A stretch of 64,000 bases of DNA from Desulfocarbo indianensis (GCA_001184205.1 LBMP01000002.1:576726-640725); one strand, 5' to 3'. Counted from the stretch's first letter, positions 51,953-61,321 are shown. Translations and numbers: made by a program. Notes: generated by a model from the sequence alone, not told the origin.

Positions 51953-52200
51953 CATAGACTCCTAATTGTTTCGTTCGGCTTCGGTTGAGTGGGGCGGCGC
52001 TCTCTCCGCGCGCTCCCGGCTCTTCCCGGCCCGGCAAAGCCTCCGGGGCGGAGGCGGCCCGCCTGGTCGCACGGCGATGGCCGCGTCCGCCCCGCAGGGG
52101 AAGACGGCTGGGGGAGCCGGCCTGGGGTTTTTCTGCGCCGGCCCAGGGGAAAATCCCCATAGGCGGCGCCGCATCCCGGTTCAGGTCAATGGCCTCGCGC

Positions 52201-53571
52201 CTACTTGGTGCGCACGGTTTCCCGGGCCGTATAAACCGGGGACCACATCTTGCGCTCCAGCAGAATGTGCAGCACCACGCCGGTGCCCAGGCCCCAGGCG
52301 GCTCCGTGCATGGCCAAGACGATGGCCATGGTTCCGGCCACGCCCAGCTGGGTGGCGCTTTCTATCTGCTTGAAGGCCGTGATGATGCACAGATAGCCCG
52401 TCACCACCAGGGTGAGCGACAGGCCGATGGGCAAAAACGGCTTGAAGAAACTCACCAGGGGCAGCGCGAACAGGGCGAGGAAACCGGCGATCCAGAAGGT
52501 TCCGCTGCCGCTGAAGATGGAATCCATGGCCTCGCGGCCGTTGCGATAGCGGTCGGCCACCGTGGCGGTCACCGCGGTCCAGATGGGGCCGGCCAGTCCC
52601 GGATAAGGCGCGAGGAAGGAATGCAGCACGTTGCGCAGGCCGGTGACCAGGTGAATGCGGTCGCTGTCCACGTCCACCTTTTCGTCGGGCCGGGTCTCTT
52701 CCACCGCGTCCTTGACCAGAGTGGTGCCCACGATCACGTCGCCGAAGGCGATGATATAGGCGATGATCGCGGTGGGTATGGCCTGGAGGAACATCTCGGC
52801 CTCGGGGAAGCCCACGCTCAAGGGCAGATAATTCCACATCTCCGCGAATTGGGGGATGGTGATCCCGAACTGGATGTCGGGCAGGGGATACTCCTTGACC
52901 AGGAGGCCGATGGCGATGGACAGCAGCATGGCCGGCACCATGCCGTATTTGCCCAGGATGCGGCAAAAGGCGTTCCGTTGGCGCAGCCTCATGAACGACA
53001 CGGAAAACAGCATGTAGAAGCAGATCAAGGCGCCGAAGCCTATGGCCAGGGGCGTGGCCGGGATGCGGCCGCCCATCTTCATCTCGCCCATGAAGGCGGC
53101 CACGCCCGCGCCCAAGAGAATGCCGGCCTTGATGGAGGCCGGCACCCTTCTGACCACCTTGCTGCTCAGCTTGCTGATGCCCAGGCCCAGGAATATGACG
53201 GCCACCAGGATTTGCAGGGCCATAAGGGCCTTGATCGCCTCCGGACCCGGCTGGTATTGGCTGATGAAGAGCAGGACCACCGGTATGGCCGGAGTGATCC
53301 AGCCCGGCACCATGGGAACCCCCAGAAGCGCCGGCAGCATGAAGCCCACGCCGCAGACAAAGACGTAGGCCAGGGCCACTTCATAGGGCAAACCCAGGTA
53401 TTTTTGCAAAAGCGGGATCATGGCCAGGCTGACCACGAACAGGATCAAGGCCTGCACGAATTCCACCGGCTCCCAACGGTAGTGAATCAGGGGCAGCCTT
53501 ATCTTGAAAGGACCGAATGGCCAATATGGCTGCTCCTCGCCGTCTTTGCGTTTCAAAAGGCAAAAAGACAT
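52201..53571 (-). CDS. NCS2-like (xanthine/uracil permease fold) transporter
   Basis: A 456-residue membrane protein with about 12-14 hydrophobic segments. VPGWITPAIPVVLLF and AYIIAFGDVIVGTTLVKDA recall the NCS2/UraA fold used for nucleobases and some organic anions. It lies between an acyl-CoA ligase and an acyl-CoA dehydrogenase gene, which suggests uptake of the acid that these enzymes degrade, though a nucleobase substrate cannot be excluded. The spacer after it (51956-52200) shows no gene. Confidence 0.75.
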   Translation of the reverse strand: MSFCLLKRKDGEEQPYWPFGPFKIRLPLIHYRWEPVEFVQALILFVVSLAMIPLLQKYLGLPYEVALAYVFVCGVGFMLPALLGVPMVPGWITPAIPVVLLFISQYQPGPEAIKALMALQILVAVIFLGLGISKLSSKVVRRVPASIKAGILLGAGVAAFMGEMKMGGRIPATPLAIGFGALICFYMLFSVSFMRLRQRNAFCRILGKYGMVPAMLLSIAIGLLVKEYPLPDIQFGITIPQFAEMWNYLPLSVGFPEAEMFLQAIPTAIIAYIIAFGDVIVGTTLVKDAVEETRPDEKVDVDSDRIHLVTGLRNVLHSFLAPYPGLAGPIWTAVTATVADRYRNGREAMDSIFSGSGTFWIAGFLALFALPLVSFFKPFLPIGLSLTLVVTGYLCIITAFKQIESATQLGVAGTMAIVLAMHGAAWGLGTGVVLHILLERKMWSPVYTARETVRTK

Positions 53572-53598
53572 CGGAAAACCCTCCCTTGTAAAGGTTCG

Positions 53599-55209
53599 TT
53601 AATTGACCATGCGATCGCGGCCCTGCCATTCTTTTTCCCGCAGCTTGAACTTCTGTATCTTGCCGGTGGCGGTTTTGGGCAGTTCGCCGAATTCGACCGT
53701 TTTGGGAGCCTTGAAGCGGGCCAGGTTTTCCTTGCAAAAATCAATGATGCTGTCGGCCGTGGGCCGGGTCCCCGGCTTGGCCACCACAAAGGCCTTGGGC
53801 ACTTCCCCCCAACGCTGGTCCGGGACGGGAATCACCGCCACCTCCAGCACGTCGGGATGCTTGTAGATGGTGGATTCGATTTCCACGGTGGAGATGTTCT
53901 CGCCGCCGCTGATGATGATGTCCTTTTTGCGGTCCATGATCTGCACGTAGCCGTCGGGGTGGATCACCGCCAGATCGCCGCTGTGGAACCAGCCGCCGGC
54001 AAAGGCGGTGTCCGTGGCTTCCTTGTCCTTGTAATAGCCCAGCATTACGTTGTTGCCCCGCATGACGATCTCGCCGATGGTCTTGGCGTCCCAGGGCACC
54101 GGCTGCATGCTGACCGGGTCCACCACGTCCATGAATTGGGTGGTGACATAGGGCACGCCCTGGCGCGATTTGATCACGGCCCGCTCGTGGGGCGGCAGCG
54201 CGTCCCAATCCTTTTGCCAGGCGCAGACGCTGTGGGGCCCGTAAACCTCGGTCAGGCCGTAGACGTGAATCACGTTGGCGCCCATGGCCTCCACGTTCTG
54301 GATCACGGTGGGAGCCGGGGGCGCGCCGGCGGTGAGTATCTCAAGATTGCGTTTCAACTTAAGGTTTTTGGCGTCGGGGTATTGGGCCATGGTGATGAGC
54401 ACCGTGGGGGCGGCGCATAGATGGGAAACGTTTTCTTTTTCGATGGCCTTGAAAATTTCGTCGGCCACCACCTTGCGCAGGCAGACGTGGGTGCCGCCAA
54501 CGGCGGTCACCGCCCAGGTGAAGCACCAGCCGTTGCAATGGAACATGGGAAGGGTCCAGAGATAAATGGAATCGGGGTCCATGTGGGCCTCGATAATCTC
54601 GCCCAGGGCGTTCAGATAGGCGCCGCGGTGATGATACATGACCCCCTTGGGCAGGCCCGTGGTGCCGCTGGTGTAGTTTATGGTGGCGATTTCCCTCTCA
54701 TCCTGGATGTCCAGCTCAACGGGCCGGTCAGAGGCGGCCGCCAGGAGTTCTTCGTATTCCGGGCCCTTGAGGGGCTTTTGCCCGTCAAGGTCGCAGATGT
54801 TCACGAAATGCTTCACCGCGGGCAACTGGCCGGCGATGGGCGCCACCACCGAACCGAATTCATTGTCCACGAAAACGGCCTTGCTGTCGGAATGATTGAT
54901 GATATAGGCGATCTCGTTGCTGGAGAGGCGGATGTTCACGCTCACCAAGGCGGCGCCGATCATGGGAACCGCGTGATGGGCCTCCAGCATGGGCGGCGTG
55001 TTGGGACAAATAAAGGCGACCTTGTCTCCCTTGCCGATTCCCAGGCCGAGCAAGGCATTGGCCAGGCGGTAAACCCTTTGCTGAAACTGGGCATAGGTGC
55101 AGCGCTTATCGCCATAGATGACCGCCTCTTTGTCGGGATAGACCTGGGCGCTGCGCTTCAAAAAGGTTACAGGGCTTAACACTTCATAATTAACGCTGTT
55201 CTGGAGCAT
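53599..55209 (-). CDS. Fatty- or aromatic-acid-CoA ligase (AMP-forming)
   Basis: A 536-residue ANL-superfamily ligase. The P-loop is NYTSGTTGLPKGVMYHHRG, the adenine motif VYGLTEVYGPHSVC, and the hinge GYVQIMDRKKDIIISGGEN. The closing KTATGKIQKFKLRE supplies the catalytic lysine. It activates an acyl substrate to the CoA ester at the head of the ligase-transporter-dehydrogenase set. A perfect inverted repeat lies 56 bases upstream of its start. Confidence 0.92.
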   Translation of the reverse strand: MLQNSVNYEVLSPVTFLKRSAQVYPDKEAVIYGDKRCTYAQFQQRVYRLANALLGLGIGKGDKVAFICPNTPPMLEAHHAVPMIGAALVSVNIRLSSNEIAYIINHSDSKAVFVDNEFGSVVAPIAGQLPAVKHFVNICDLDGQKPLKGPEYEELLAAASDRPVELDIQDEREIATINYTSGTTGLPKGVMYHHRGAYLNALGEIIEAHMDPDSIYLWTLPMFHCNGWCFTWAVTAVGGTHVCLRKVVADEIFKAIEKENVSHLCAAPTVLITMAQYPDAKNLKLKRNLEILTAGAPPAPTVIQNVEAMGANVIHVYGLTEVYGPHSVCAWQKDWDALPPHERAVIKSRQGVPYVTTQFMDVVDPVSMQPVPWDAKTIGEIVMRGNNVMLGYYKDKEATDTAFAGGWFHSGDLAVIHPDGYVQIMDRKKDIIISGGENISTVEIESTIYKHPDVLEVAVIPVPDQRWGEVPKAFVVAKPGTRPTADSIIDFCKENLARFKAPKTVEFGELPKTATGKIQKFKLREKEWQGRDRMVN

Positions 55210-55561
55210 CTCCTACCTCTCCGCTGGTTGGTTGGTCACCTTGTCTTTTCAGACGATTACCCCTTTCGCTATCGGCGATAGCGAATCCCTTTTCAGAAAT
55301 ATTCGAAAGCAGTAAAGGCGGCTTGCGAGAAAAATCTATGTAGGAGCTTTTAGTGGTCGGGCCAAGTTGAATTTGGTGTGGGTGCCGCCACGCCTATTGG
55401 GGACTAAAGCAAGGCGGCAGTTCAATCGGTTTCAAGCTGAAAATTACGGTGCAGTTTTCTGACTGGTTGTAGGTTATCAACCTATGGCCGCATAGGTTGA
55501 AGGCTGAGGAGATAAGGCCGGAGTGATAAAGAGCTCGATACTCTTGGATCGCTATAATATA
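55210..55561. other. Spacer of 352 bases between ligase operon and regulator gene
   Basis: It holds the 21-base palindrome at 55265-55285 near the ligase start. The remainder toward the response regulator stop is without a visible gene or terminator. Confidence 0.55.
55265..55285. promoter_or_regulatory. Perfect 21-base inverted repeat, candidate operator
   Basis: TTCGCTATCG-G-CGATAGCGAA has two 10-base arms with a one-base centre and no T tract. It lies 56-76 bases upstream of the acyl-CoA ligase start, where an operator for a TetR or NarL-type regulator would sit. The regulator is not known; the adjacent response regulator is a candidate. Confidence 0.6.
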
Positions 55562-56224
55562 CTACTTGCGCGAAATGTCCAGCCAATACACCGCGCACTT
55601 TATCAGCTCGGTGTAGTGCTTGAGATTCAGTTTTTCCTTGATGCGCTCACGGTAGGTTCCGATGGTTTTCACGCTCAGCTTCATGCGTTCCGATATTTGT
55701 TTGGTGGATAATCCGTCGCCGATATACCTGAAAACCTCCAGCTCTCTTTCGGTGAGCAGATCAAAGGGCGTGAGCTCCAAGCCTTCCTGTTGGGAAGCGA
55801 AACGCATCAGCGCCTTTTCTTTCACCTCATCGCTGGCATATATTTTTCCTGATAATATATGGCGGATAGCTTTAACAACCACATTGATGGCCTCCTGCTT
55901 CATCATGTAGCCTTTAGCCCCGGCGGCCAGAGCGCGCTCGGCATATAATTCTTCGTCATACATGGATAGCACCAGCACGGCCAAACCGGGAAACTTGGCG
56001 TTTATTTCTTTGACCAAATCTATTCCATTGCTGTCCTTTAAGGAGACATCGACTATGGCCAAATGCGGAGCGTATTTTTCAATGGCGGCGCAGGCCTTGA
56101 CCGCGTCTTCCTCGCTGGCGCAAACCAGCATATCCTCTTCCCGATTGATCAGCTCGCTCAGCCCCAGGCAAAAGATGGGATGATCGTCAACGATCAATAT
56201 GCGCGTTTTATCCTTTTCCACCAT
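55562..56224 (-). CDS. NarL/LuxR-type response regulator
   Basis: A 220-residue regulator. The receiver domain has ILIVDDHP with the acidic pair, phospho-Asp in LAIVDVSLKD near residue 60, LVLSMYDE and the Lys in GAKGYMMKQ. The LuxR helix-turn-helix is LTERELEVFRYIGDGLSTKQ and later LSVKTIGTYRERIKEKL. It follows the histidine kinase gene by 18 bases and is its cognate output. It probably controls nearby catabolic genes. Confidence 0.95.
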   Translation of the reverse strand: MVEKDKTRILIVDDHPIFCLGLSELINREEDMLVCASEEDAVKACAAIEKYAPHLAIVDVSLKDSNGIDLVKEINAKFPGLAVLVLSMYDEELYAERALAAGAKGYMMKQEAINVVVKAIRHILSGKIYASDEVKEKALMRFASQQEGLELTPFDLLTERELEVFRYIGDGLSTKQISERMKLSVKTIGTYRERIKEKLNLKHYTELIKCAVYWLDISRK

Positions 56225-56242
56225 TTAAACAACTCCGCTGGG

Positions 56243-58426
56243 CTAAATCGTATTGCTCCTTATGAGGACTTCGACCACTGTGCCGCCATAATTTCTCGAT
56301 ATTATGTCATATTTGGCTCCGATCAGGTTGGCGCGGTATCGCATTATCTGCATGCCGATTCCATCGGCTATCTGGTTTTCCACTATGCCTATCCCGTCGT
56401 CCTCTATTATCATGCTTAGCCACTCGCCATTTTTACCCAAAGTTAATTTAACATTATCAGCCTTGGAATGCTTGATGGCATTATTGACCGCCTCACGGGC
56501 AATATAATATAGATTAGTAACCGCGGTATTGCTGAATTCCAAATCTATATCAATTCCCTCATAAGTGACCGAGGCGTCGGTAGTCTTATTCACGCTGTCG
56601 ATGTATTCCTTCAGGGCGGTATTGAGGCCATGCGATACCATATGCACCGGGCATAAACCCCTGGCCAGAATCCTGGTTTTTTCGATGGAATTCTCGATCA
56701 GCATCTTGATATTCTCAGACAGCTTCTTGACCCTGGCGTCGCTGTCGTCCAACTCGCTGTTCAACACGGTGCTCAATCCCAATATTCCGATTAATTGCGG
56801 GCAGAGGTCGTCGTGCAAGTCCTGTCCGATGGTTTGCCGCGCCATATCGCCGATCTCCATGACCCGCTTTTCCAGCTCCACCGACTTGGTAATATCCATC
56901 AAGATTATGACGCTGCCAGTTAAATTATTATTGCGATCGCGATAGGTGGCCCCGCTTATGCTGACATGTATTATATTGCCGGCCTTGGTATATCGTTTTG
57001 ATTTAACACCATACAGGGTTTCACCGGATAGAACTTTTTGTATCATTTGGTTTGTTTCCGGCCAATTTTCATCCGGAACAAAATGGTCCAGCTTCTTGCC
57101 TTTGCATTCGTCCCAGCTCCAGCCGAACACCCGGGTAAAGGCAGGATTCAGATACACGACATTGCCCACCATATCGTATACCACCACGGGATCTGGCACG
57201 GCTTCCATGACCGATCTATATCTTTCTTCACTTTCCCGCAGAGCCTCTTCCGTATTCTTGCGCACCAGTATTTGCGCTTCCATCTCGTCGTTATATACTT
57301 TAAGTTGATCCATGAATTTATCTAGATATGAGGTCAATATGCCAATCTCGTCGCTTTTTTGGGGGGGAACATTGACGGGGAAATAGCGGTGAGACATCTT
57401 TTCCACTCTGTCCATCACCTGCATAAGCGGACTGGTTATGGACGAGCTTATCTTGAGCGTGGTGGGTATGGCTAAAATAATCGACAATATGGCCGTTACG
57501 CCCACAATATTTCCGATTATGTTCAGAGGTTCATAGAGCTCGTCAAGGTAGGTGCTGGAGGCGACGATCCATTCGTACTCCGGGATATAATCGAACAATA
57601 CTAATTTGTCGCGGGGCGCGTTTTCGTTGGGGTTCTTCCATTTATATGCAATTTTGCCTTTCTTTTGTTTTATCATTTCAGTCAGGAAGCGGGTTTGCGC
57701 GTCTTTCAGTTCAAAGACGTTCGTGCCGGGTATGATCGGATGCACCACGGCATTACCATTTAAATCAGATACATATGTATAACCGCTTTTGCCAAATCTG
57801 ACCGGCATTATGCTGTTCGATATGTCATTTATATTGATCAGGTCTCTAAATTCGTTGCGATAGGCCGATACGGAAATTATCCAGTCCCAAGGTTCGAAAT
57901 ATACCATATATAATGCCTTGGGCCGCACTTTGACATCCTCGGGATTCTGCCAATCGTATTCTATGTATCCCAATTTTTGCCGTTTCATTTTTACCACGAA
58001 ACTATGATTTGAAACATCCGTATGCAACACGCCACCCCGGGGATGTACCACCACCACTCCTCTGCTGTCTAAACAATATACATATCCGGAATTGCCTATT
58101 TTTTGGTTGAGAAGAATCTCCGCGACTTTTTCTTGGGCTTCCTGCTCCGTTATTAAGTTGTTTTGCTGCTTTTCGTAATAAAATCTTGCCAGCTCCAAGT
58201 TCTTTTCCGCCACGGCTCGCAAGTAGTTTTTCATCGAGGAGCTTATGTTGGTTTTAAGCATGTTGGCGATTATCATGGTTGTATTATTCAAAGACAGCTC
58301 TATGTTTTGCTTAAGAGTTTTTTGCACAAAGTAATAGATAAAAAGGCTGCCAAGCGATATTGAGGTGACAAATACCAGAGAATAGGTTAAGAAAAGCTTG
58401 TATCGTATTTTTATATTCTTGAACAT
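56243..58426 (-). CDS. Sensor histidine kinase with two Cache modules and a PAS domain
   Basis: A 727-residue membrane kinase. TM1 is at residues 10-32. Two periplasmic Cache modules follow, each with a GYxYxxDxxGxxVVHP motif (GYVYCLDSRG.VVHP and GYTYVSDLNG.VVHP). TM2 is near residue 310, then a HAMP-like linker, a PAS domain (MEAVPDPVVVYDMVGNVVYL), and HisKA_3 with His in RQTIGQDLHDDLC. The ATPase has GIGMQIMRYRANLIGA. The ATG at 58426 is preferred because AAGGGTGG fits its spacing. Cache domains sense small acids, which suits the neighbouring catabolic genes. Confidence 0.93.
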   Translation of the reverse strand: MFKNIKIRYKLFLTYSLVFVTSISLGSLFIYYFVQKTLKQNIELSLNNTTMIIANMLKTNISSSMKNYLRAVAEKNLELARFYYEKQQNNLITEQEAQEKVAEILLNQKIGNSGYVYCLDSRGVVVVHPRGGVLHTDVSNHSFVVKMKRQKLGYIEYDWQNPEDVKVRPKALYMVYFEPWDWIISVSAYRNEFRDLININDISNSIMPVRFGKSGYTYVSDLNGNAVVHPIIPGTNVFELKDAQTRFLTEMIKQKKGKIAYKWKNPNENAPRDKLVLFDYIPEYEWIVASSTYLDELYEPLNIIGNIVGVTAILSIILAIPTTLKISSSITSPLMQVMDRVEKMSHRYFPVNVPPQKSDEIGILTSYLDKFMDQLKVYNDEMEAQILVRKNTEEALRESEERYRSVMEAVPDPVVVYDMVGNVVYLNPAFTRVFGWSWDECKGKKLDHFVPDENWPETNQMIQKVLSGETLYGVKSKRYTKAGNIIHVSISGATYRDRNNNLTGSVIILMDITKSVELEKRVMEIGDMARQTIGQDLHDDLCPQLIGILGLSTVLNSELDDSDARVKKLSENIKMLIENSIEKTRILARGLCPVHMVSHGLNTALKEYIDSVNKTTDASVTYEGIDIDLEFSNTAVTNLYYIAREAVNNAIKHSKADNVKLTLGKNGEWLSMIIEDDGIGIVENQIADGIGMQIMRYRANLIGAKYDIISRNYGGTVVEVLIRSNTI

Positions 58427-59055
58427 CACCATTCCACCCTTATACGCATCGACTCGTGCGCCGGCCTGTTGGGCTCTTTATTTGTGATTTGAGATGAGCT
58501 ATGGCAAGCTCCAGACGCAACGGGCCATCGCTGAGTCGGCAATAAACGTATCGCAAATTAACTATCCGCCCGCCTTATCTGGCATGTGGAAACTTGCAGG
58601 CGATTCTATTAAAAAAATATAATTATCACCGTATCAGCCAAAAAGTTAAAGCAAATGTAAACAAGTATGAACAAAAAAGTGTTTTAAGATTCCAGAGGGT
58701 CGAAGTCCTTATTGCTTACAGGTAATCTGTGCAATCTGTTTGGGAGCCGAGTCCTTTTTGCGCATACGTCCACGGCCGAGTTGACGCCCGCTTGACAAGC
58801 TAATCCACGGCGGCCTCGCCGGCTGTGAAATCGCCGCGACGCAGATATGGCGAGCTATCTCAGTGGCGGGTCATGCGAGGTGGAGCCGGGCCGTATCAGA
58901 CGCCATTCAATCATAAACCTCTCGGCCAGTGACAGTCATTCCGAAAGTTTCACCTTTTCGCGTCTATATGCCTGGAGCGGCTCGCGCCCAGATTGGCATA
59001 TGACTTGCCGCTTGACTTCAACCGCGTTTATTGCCAAACAACCAAGCGAAGATAA
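58427..59055. other. Intergenic region of about 630 bases between the kinase and the B12 locus
   Basis: It is AT-rich at 58610-58680, probably holding the kinase promoter on the minus strand, and GC-rich toward the first riboswitch. I see no gene, repeat or tRNA. Confidence 0.5.
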
Positions 59056-59203
59056 CGGGCGAACAGGGAATCCCGTGAAAATCGGGAGCGGGCCCGCCGC
59101 TGTAAACGGGAACCAGGGCCGCGCATGCCACTGGCCGTGAGGCAGGGAAGGGGCGGCCCAAGGGTTGATCCGTAAGCCAGAATAGTTGCCGCCGGTTCGC
59201 CAT
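59056..59203 (+). promoter_or_regulatory. Cobalamin riboswitch 1 (divergent B12 box)
   Basis: Order of conserved elements: GGCGAAC (P1, pairs with GTTCGCC at 59195-59201), AGGGAATCCCGTGAAAATCG, GCCCGCCGCTGTAA, GGGAAC and GCCACTGGCC. The B12 box is AAGCCAGAATAGTTGCC instead of AGCCAGAAGACCTGCC. The aptamer is therefore recognisable, but its box is altered and it may bind less well or other corrinoids. Confidence 0.85.
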
Positions 59204-59269
59204 AGCTCAAGGCCGCTCCGTGGAAAGAGGGGCCGCGGCAAAAGTCAAGGCTGATGAACAGGGACGCCG

Positions 59270-59297
59270 CCGGACTCGTTTTTGAGTACGGTTTTTT
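59270..59297 (+). terminator. Terminator after riboswitch 1
   Basis: CCGGACTC / GAGTACGG forms a stem (one G-A mismatch), loop GTTTTT, then TTTTTTATT. It sits 66 bases after the aptamer and overlaps the first codons of the chlI-like fragment. Confidence 0.7.
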
Positions 59298-59671
59298 ATT
59301 GCCGGGCCCTGGCCGCGATATTGCCCCAGATAGAGGCGCTGCGGGGATCGGCCTTCATGCTGTCGCCCGAGGAAGTCGACTCCGGCCTTAGGGATCATTG
59401 CCTGGGTAATAAGCCGGTGGCATGCGATCTGCGCCGGGTAGCGGTGATGGAGCTGCCGGTGAGCGACACCGAGGACCGGATGGTGGGTTACCTGGATATG
59501 GAGCAGGTCCTGACCAAAGGCGAGAAACATTACGAGCCGGGTTTGCTGGCCAGGGCCCACCGGGGCTTTCTTTACGCGGACGAAGTCAACCTCTGGGATG
59601 ACCACGTGATGGATCTGCTTCTGGATTTGGCGGCCATGAGCCAGGGCGCCGCCTGGTTAGATTGCAATTGA
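59282..59671 (+). pseudogene. ChlI/BchI-type chelatase ATPase fragment
   Basis: The reading frame gives 129 residues matching the middle of magnesium/cobalt chelatase AAA subunits. RALAAILPQIEALRG comes straight after where Walker A should be, ELPVSDTEDRMVGYLDME follows, and Walker B is GFLYADEVNLWDDHVMDLLL. The P-loop and the C-terminal half are missing; the frame begins with a TTG inside the riboswitch terminator. Without Walker A it cannot bind ATP normally. A relic fused to riboswitch 1 is the simplest reading; a short functional regulator is less likely. Confidence 0.75.
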
Positions 59672-59696
59672 CAACGCCCCGCGTTGTTGATATGGC
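59668..59696 (+). promoter_or_regulatory. Promoter for riboswitch 2/cbiK
   Basis: TTGACA at 59668-59673, 17 bases, then TATGGC at 59691-59696. The -35 is perfect; the -10 is weak. It overlaps the end of the chlI-like fragment and sits just before riboswitch 2, so this unit can be transcribed by itself. Confidence 0.55.
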
Positions 59697-59710
59697 TTCA
59701 TAACGACATA

Positions 59711-59885
59711 ATCGGGAGCGGGCGCCTCGCAGAGGCCCTGAGGGAAGCCGGTGCGAATCCGGCGTGGTCCCGCCGCTGTAACCGGGGACGAAAGCCGCCA
59801 ATAAGCCACTGCCGACTAATGAAGACGGTGGGAAGGCGGCGGCCGTAGGATGATCCGGAAGCCAGAAGACCTGCCCGCCCCTGCA
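59711..59885 (+). promoter_or_regulatory. Cobalamin riboswitch 2
   Basis: Contains AGGGAAGCCGGTGCGAATCC, GGTCCCGCCGCTGTAACCGG, GGACGAAAGCCGCCAATAAG, the GCCACTG element and a canonical B12 box AAGCCAGAAGACCTGCC at 59858-59874. It precedes an intrinsic terminator and the cbiA-like fragment/cbiK unit. Confidence 0.93.
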
Positions 59886-59946
59886 AGCCGCCCGCGCCGG
59901 GTTATGCGCATCGCGGCTGGCCAGGGATCAAGTAAGCTGGGTGCAG

Positions 59947-59981
59947 TCCCTCGGTTATCAAGAACCGGGGGATATTTTTTT
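59947..59981 (+). terminator. Terminator after riboswitch 2
   Basis: CCCTCGGTT / AACCGGGGG stem (one T-G wobble) with a 6-base loop, then ATATTTTTTT. It lies 62 bases after the aptamer and fits B12-dependent attenuation of cbiK. Confidence 0.8.
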
Positions 59982-60171
59982 GGGCAAACGCAGCAAAGCA
60001 ACCTGCATCGCACCCGCGGGCAACCGAACCGGCAAGACCATCCTGCCCCTGTCCCTGCGGACCGCGTCGCGGCGGCTCGCCCCGATGGCGCGGCCCTTCC
60101 AGCGCAGGCCCGGCTGCGCAAACTACTGTCAATATGCTTCAGGCCGGCGGCTTTCGGAGGGCTGTTCATGA
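59980..60171 (+). pseudogene. Decayed cbiA-like N-terminal fragment
   Basis: From a TTG in the terminator's T tract, 63 codons read ATCIAPAGNRTGKTILPLSL, then RPFQRRPG...YASGRR. Length and positions match the start of cobyrinate a,c-diamide synthase (IA......GKT..L.L...PFK.GPDYID...AGR). The conserved KGPDYID is lost and the rest of the gene is absent. Its stop TGA overlaps the cbiK ATG by ATGA, so if translated it would couple to cbiK. The alignment is by eye and the similarity is moderate. Confidence 0.45.
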
Positions 60172-61064
60172 AAAAGACAGCCATACTACTGGCCGCCTTT
60201 GGGGTCAGCCTGCCCGAGGCCTTGGGCGGCATCGACAACGTGGTGCGGCGGGTGCGGGAGGCCTTCCCCTGTCCGGTGGCGGTCTGTTTCACCTCCAATA
60301 TCGTCCGCCGTATCTGGCGTGAACGTCTGGCTGACGGGCAGTGGCTGCAGAGCAATCCCCACACGCCGGATTATTTGCGGCGGCTGAGGGGGATATTGGG
60401 CGCCATCGCCGATTTGCAGGAAAACGGATACAAGACCCTCATAGTGCAGCCCCTGCACATCTACGCGGGGGAGGAATACCACGACTTAAGCGGCTACGTG
60501 TCGGCCTTGGCGGGCATCCGGACCATCAAGTCCAAATGGCGGCCGTTCGAAAAAATCGTATTGAGCCGGCCGGCCTTGGGCGCTCCCGGCGTGGAGCATC
60601 CCTATCTGGACGACATCCAGCGGGCTGCGGAGGCCTTGGAAGATGACGTGCGGCTGGCCCGCCAAAAAGACGCGGCCCTGGTTTACGTGGGCCACGGCAA
60701 TCACGTGTTCTCCACCGGCGTGTATCAGGAAATGCAGCAGATGCTGGGCAAACGCCACCCGGATATGATCGTCGAGATCGGCGCGGTGGAGGGCTTGTTC
60801 GACGCCGCCTATGTGGCCCAGCGCCTGCGCGCGCGCGGCGCCAAGCGGGTTCTCTTGAAGCCCTTTATGGTGGTGGCCGGCGTGCACGCCAGGGATGACA
60901 TGGCGGGGGACGACGCCGATTCCTGGCGTTCGATCCTGAGCAAAGCCGGCTTTACGGTGGAATGCCGGTTGGAAGGCCTGGGCGAGAGCGACGCCTGGGC
61001 CGGTATTTACCTGAGCAACATAATGGAGTGCGCCGCCCGGGCGGGCATAGCACTGCCAGCATAA
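60168..61064 (+). CDS. cbiK: Sirohydrochlorin cobaltochelatase (CbiK type)
   Basis: A 298-residue class II chelatase that inserts Co2+ into sirohydrochlorin at the start of anaerobic B12 synthesis. Metal-binding histidines are visible in QPLHIYAGEEYHDL near residue 98, YVGHGNHVFS and VAGVHARDDMAGDDADSW. There is no signal peptide, so it is the cytoplasmic form; some sulfate reducers also have an exported CbiK. GGAGG lies 8 bases before the ATG. Expression should be cut by B12 through riboswitch 2. Confidence 0.9.
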   Translation: MKKTAILLAAFGVSLPEALGGIDNVVRRVREAFPCPVAVCFTSNIVRRIWRERLADGQWLQSNPHTPDYLRRLRGILGAIADLQENGYKTLIVQPLHIYAGEEYHDLSGYVSALAGIRTIKSKWRPFEKIVLSRPALGAPGVEHPYLDDIQRAAEALEDDVRLARQKDAALVYVGHGNHVFSTGVYQEMQQMLGKRHPDMIVEIGAVEGLFDAAYVAQRLRARGAKRVLLKPFMVVAGVHARDDMAGDDADSWRSILSKAGFTVECRLEGLGESDAWAGIYLSNIMECAARAGIALPA

Positions 61065-61090
61065 GCGAGGTGAGAGAGAGCGACTAAAAA

Positions 61091-61250
61091 ACGGCAGGCG
61101 CCATAAGCGCTTGATTGGGAATCCCGTGCAAATCGGGAGCGGGCCCGCCGCTGTGACCGGGGACGAAAGCCGTTAGCAAACCACTGGCCCCTGGGGCTGG
61201 GAAGGAACGGCCGGTAGGGAGAGCCGGAAGCCAGAAGACCAACCTGCCAA
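61091..61250 (+). promoter_or_regulatory. Cobalamin riboswitch 3 (B12 box with insertion)
   Basis: P1 strands GGCAGG (61093-61098) and CCTGCC (61243-61248) enclose TGGGAATCCCGTGCAAATCG, GGCCCGCCGCTGTGACCGG, GGACGAAAGCCG, the ACCACTGG element and AAGCCAGAAGACCAACCTGCC, a B12 box with four extra bases. It precedes a strong terminator and the ABC/TonB genes. Confidence 0.88.
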
Positions 61251-61321
61251 AAATTCGCTGGCGCATCCCGAGGAACGGAAGCGCGCCGGTAACGAGTTCT
61301 GAGCGTGTAACGCGGGAGATG

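Noticed and set aside
59012-59017. TTGACT as a -35 element for riboswitch 1
   Set aside because: No acceptable -10 at 16-18 bases downstream, so the promoter of unit 1 was left unassigned.
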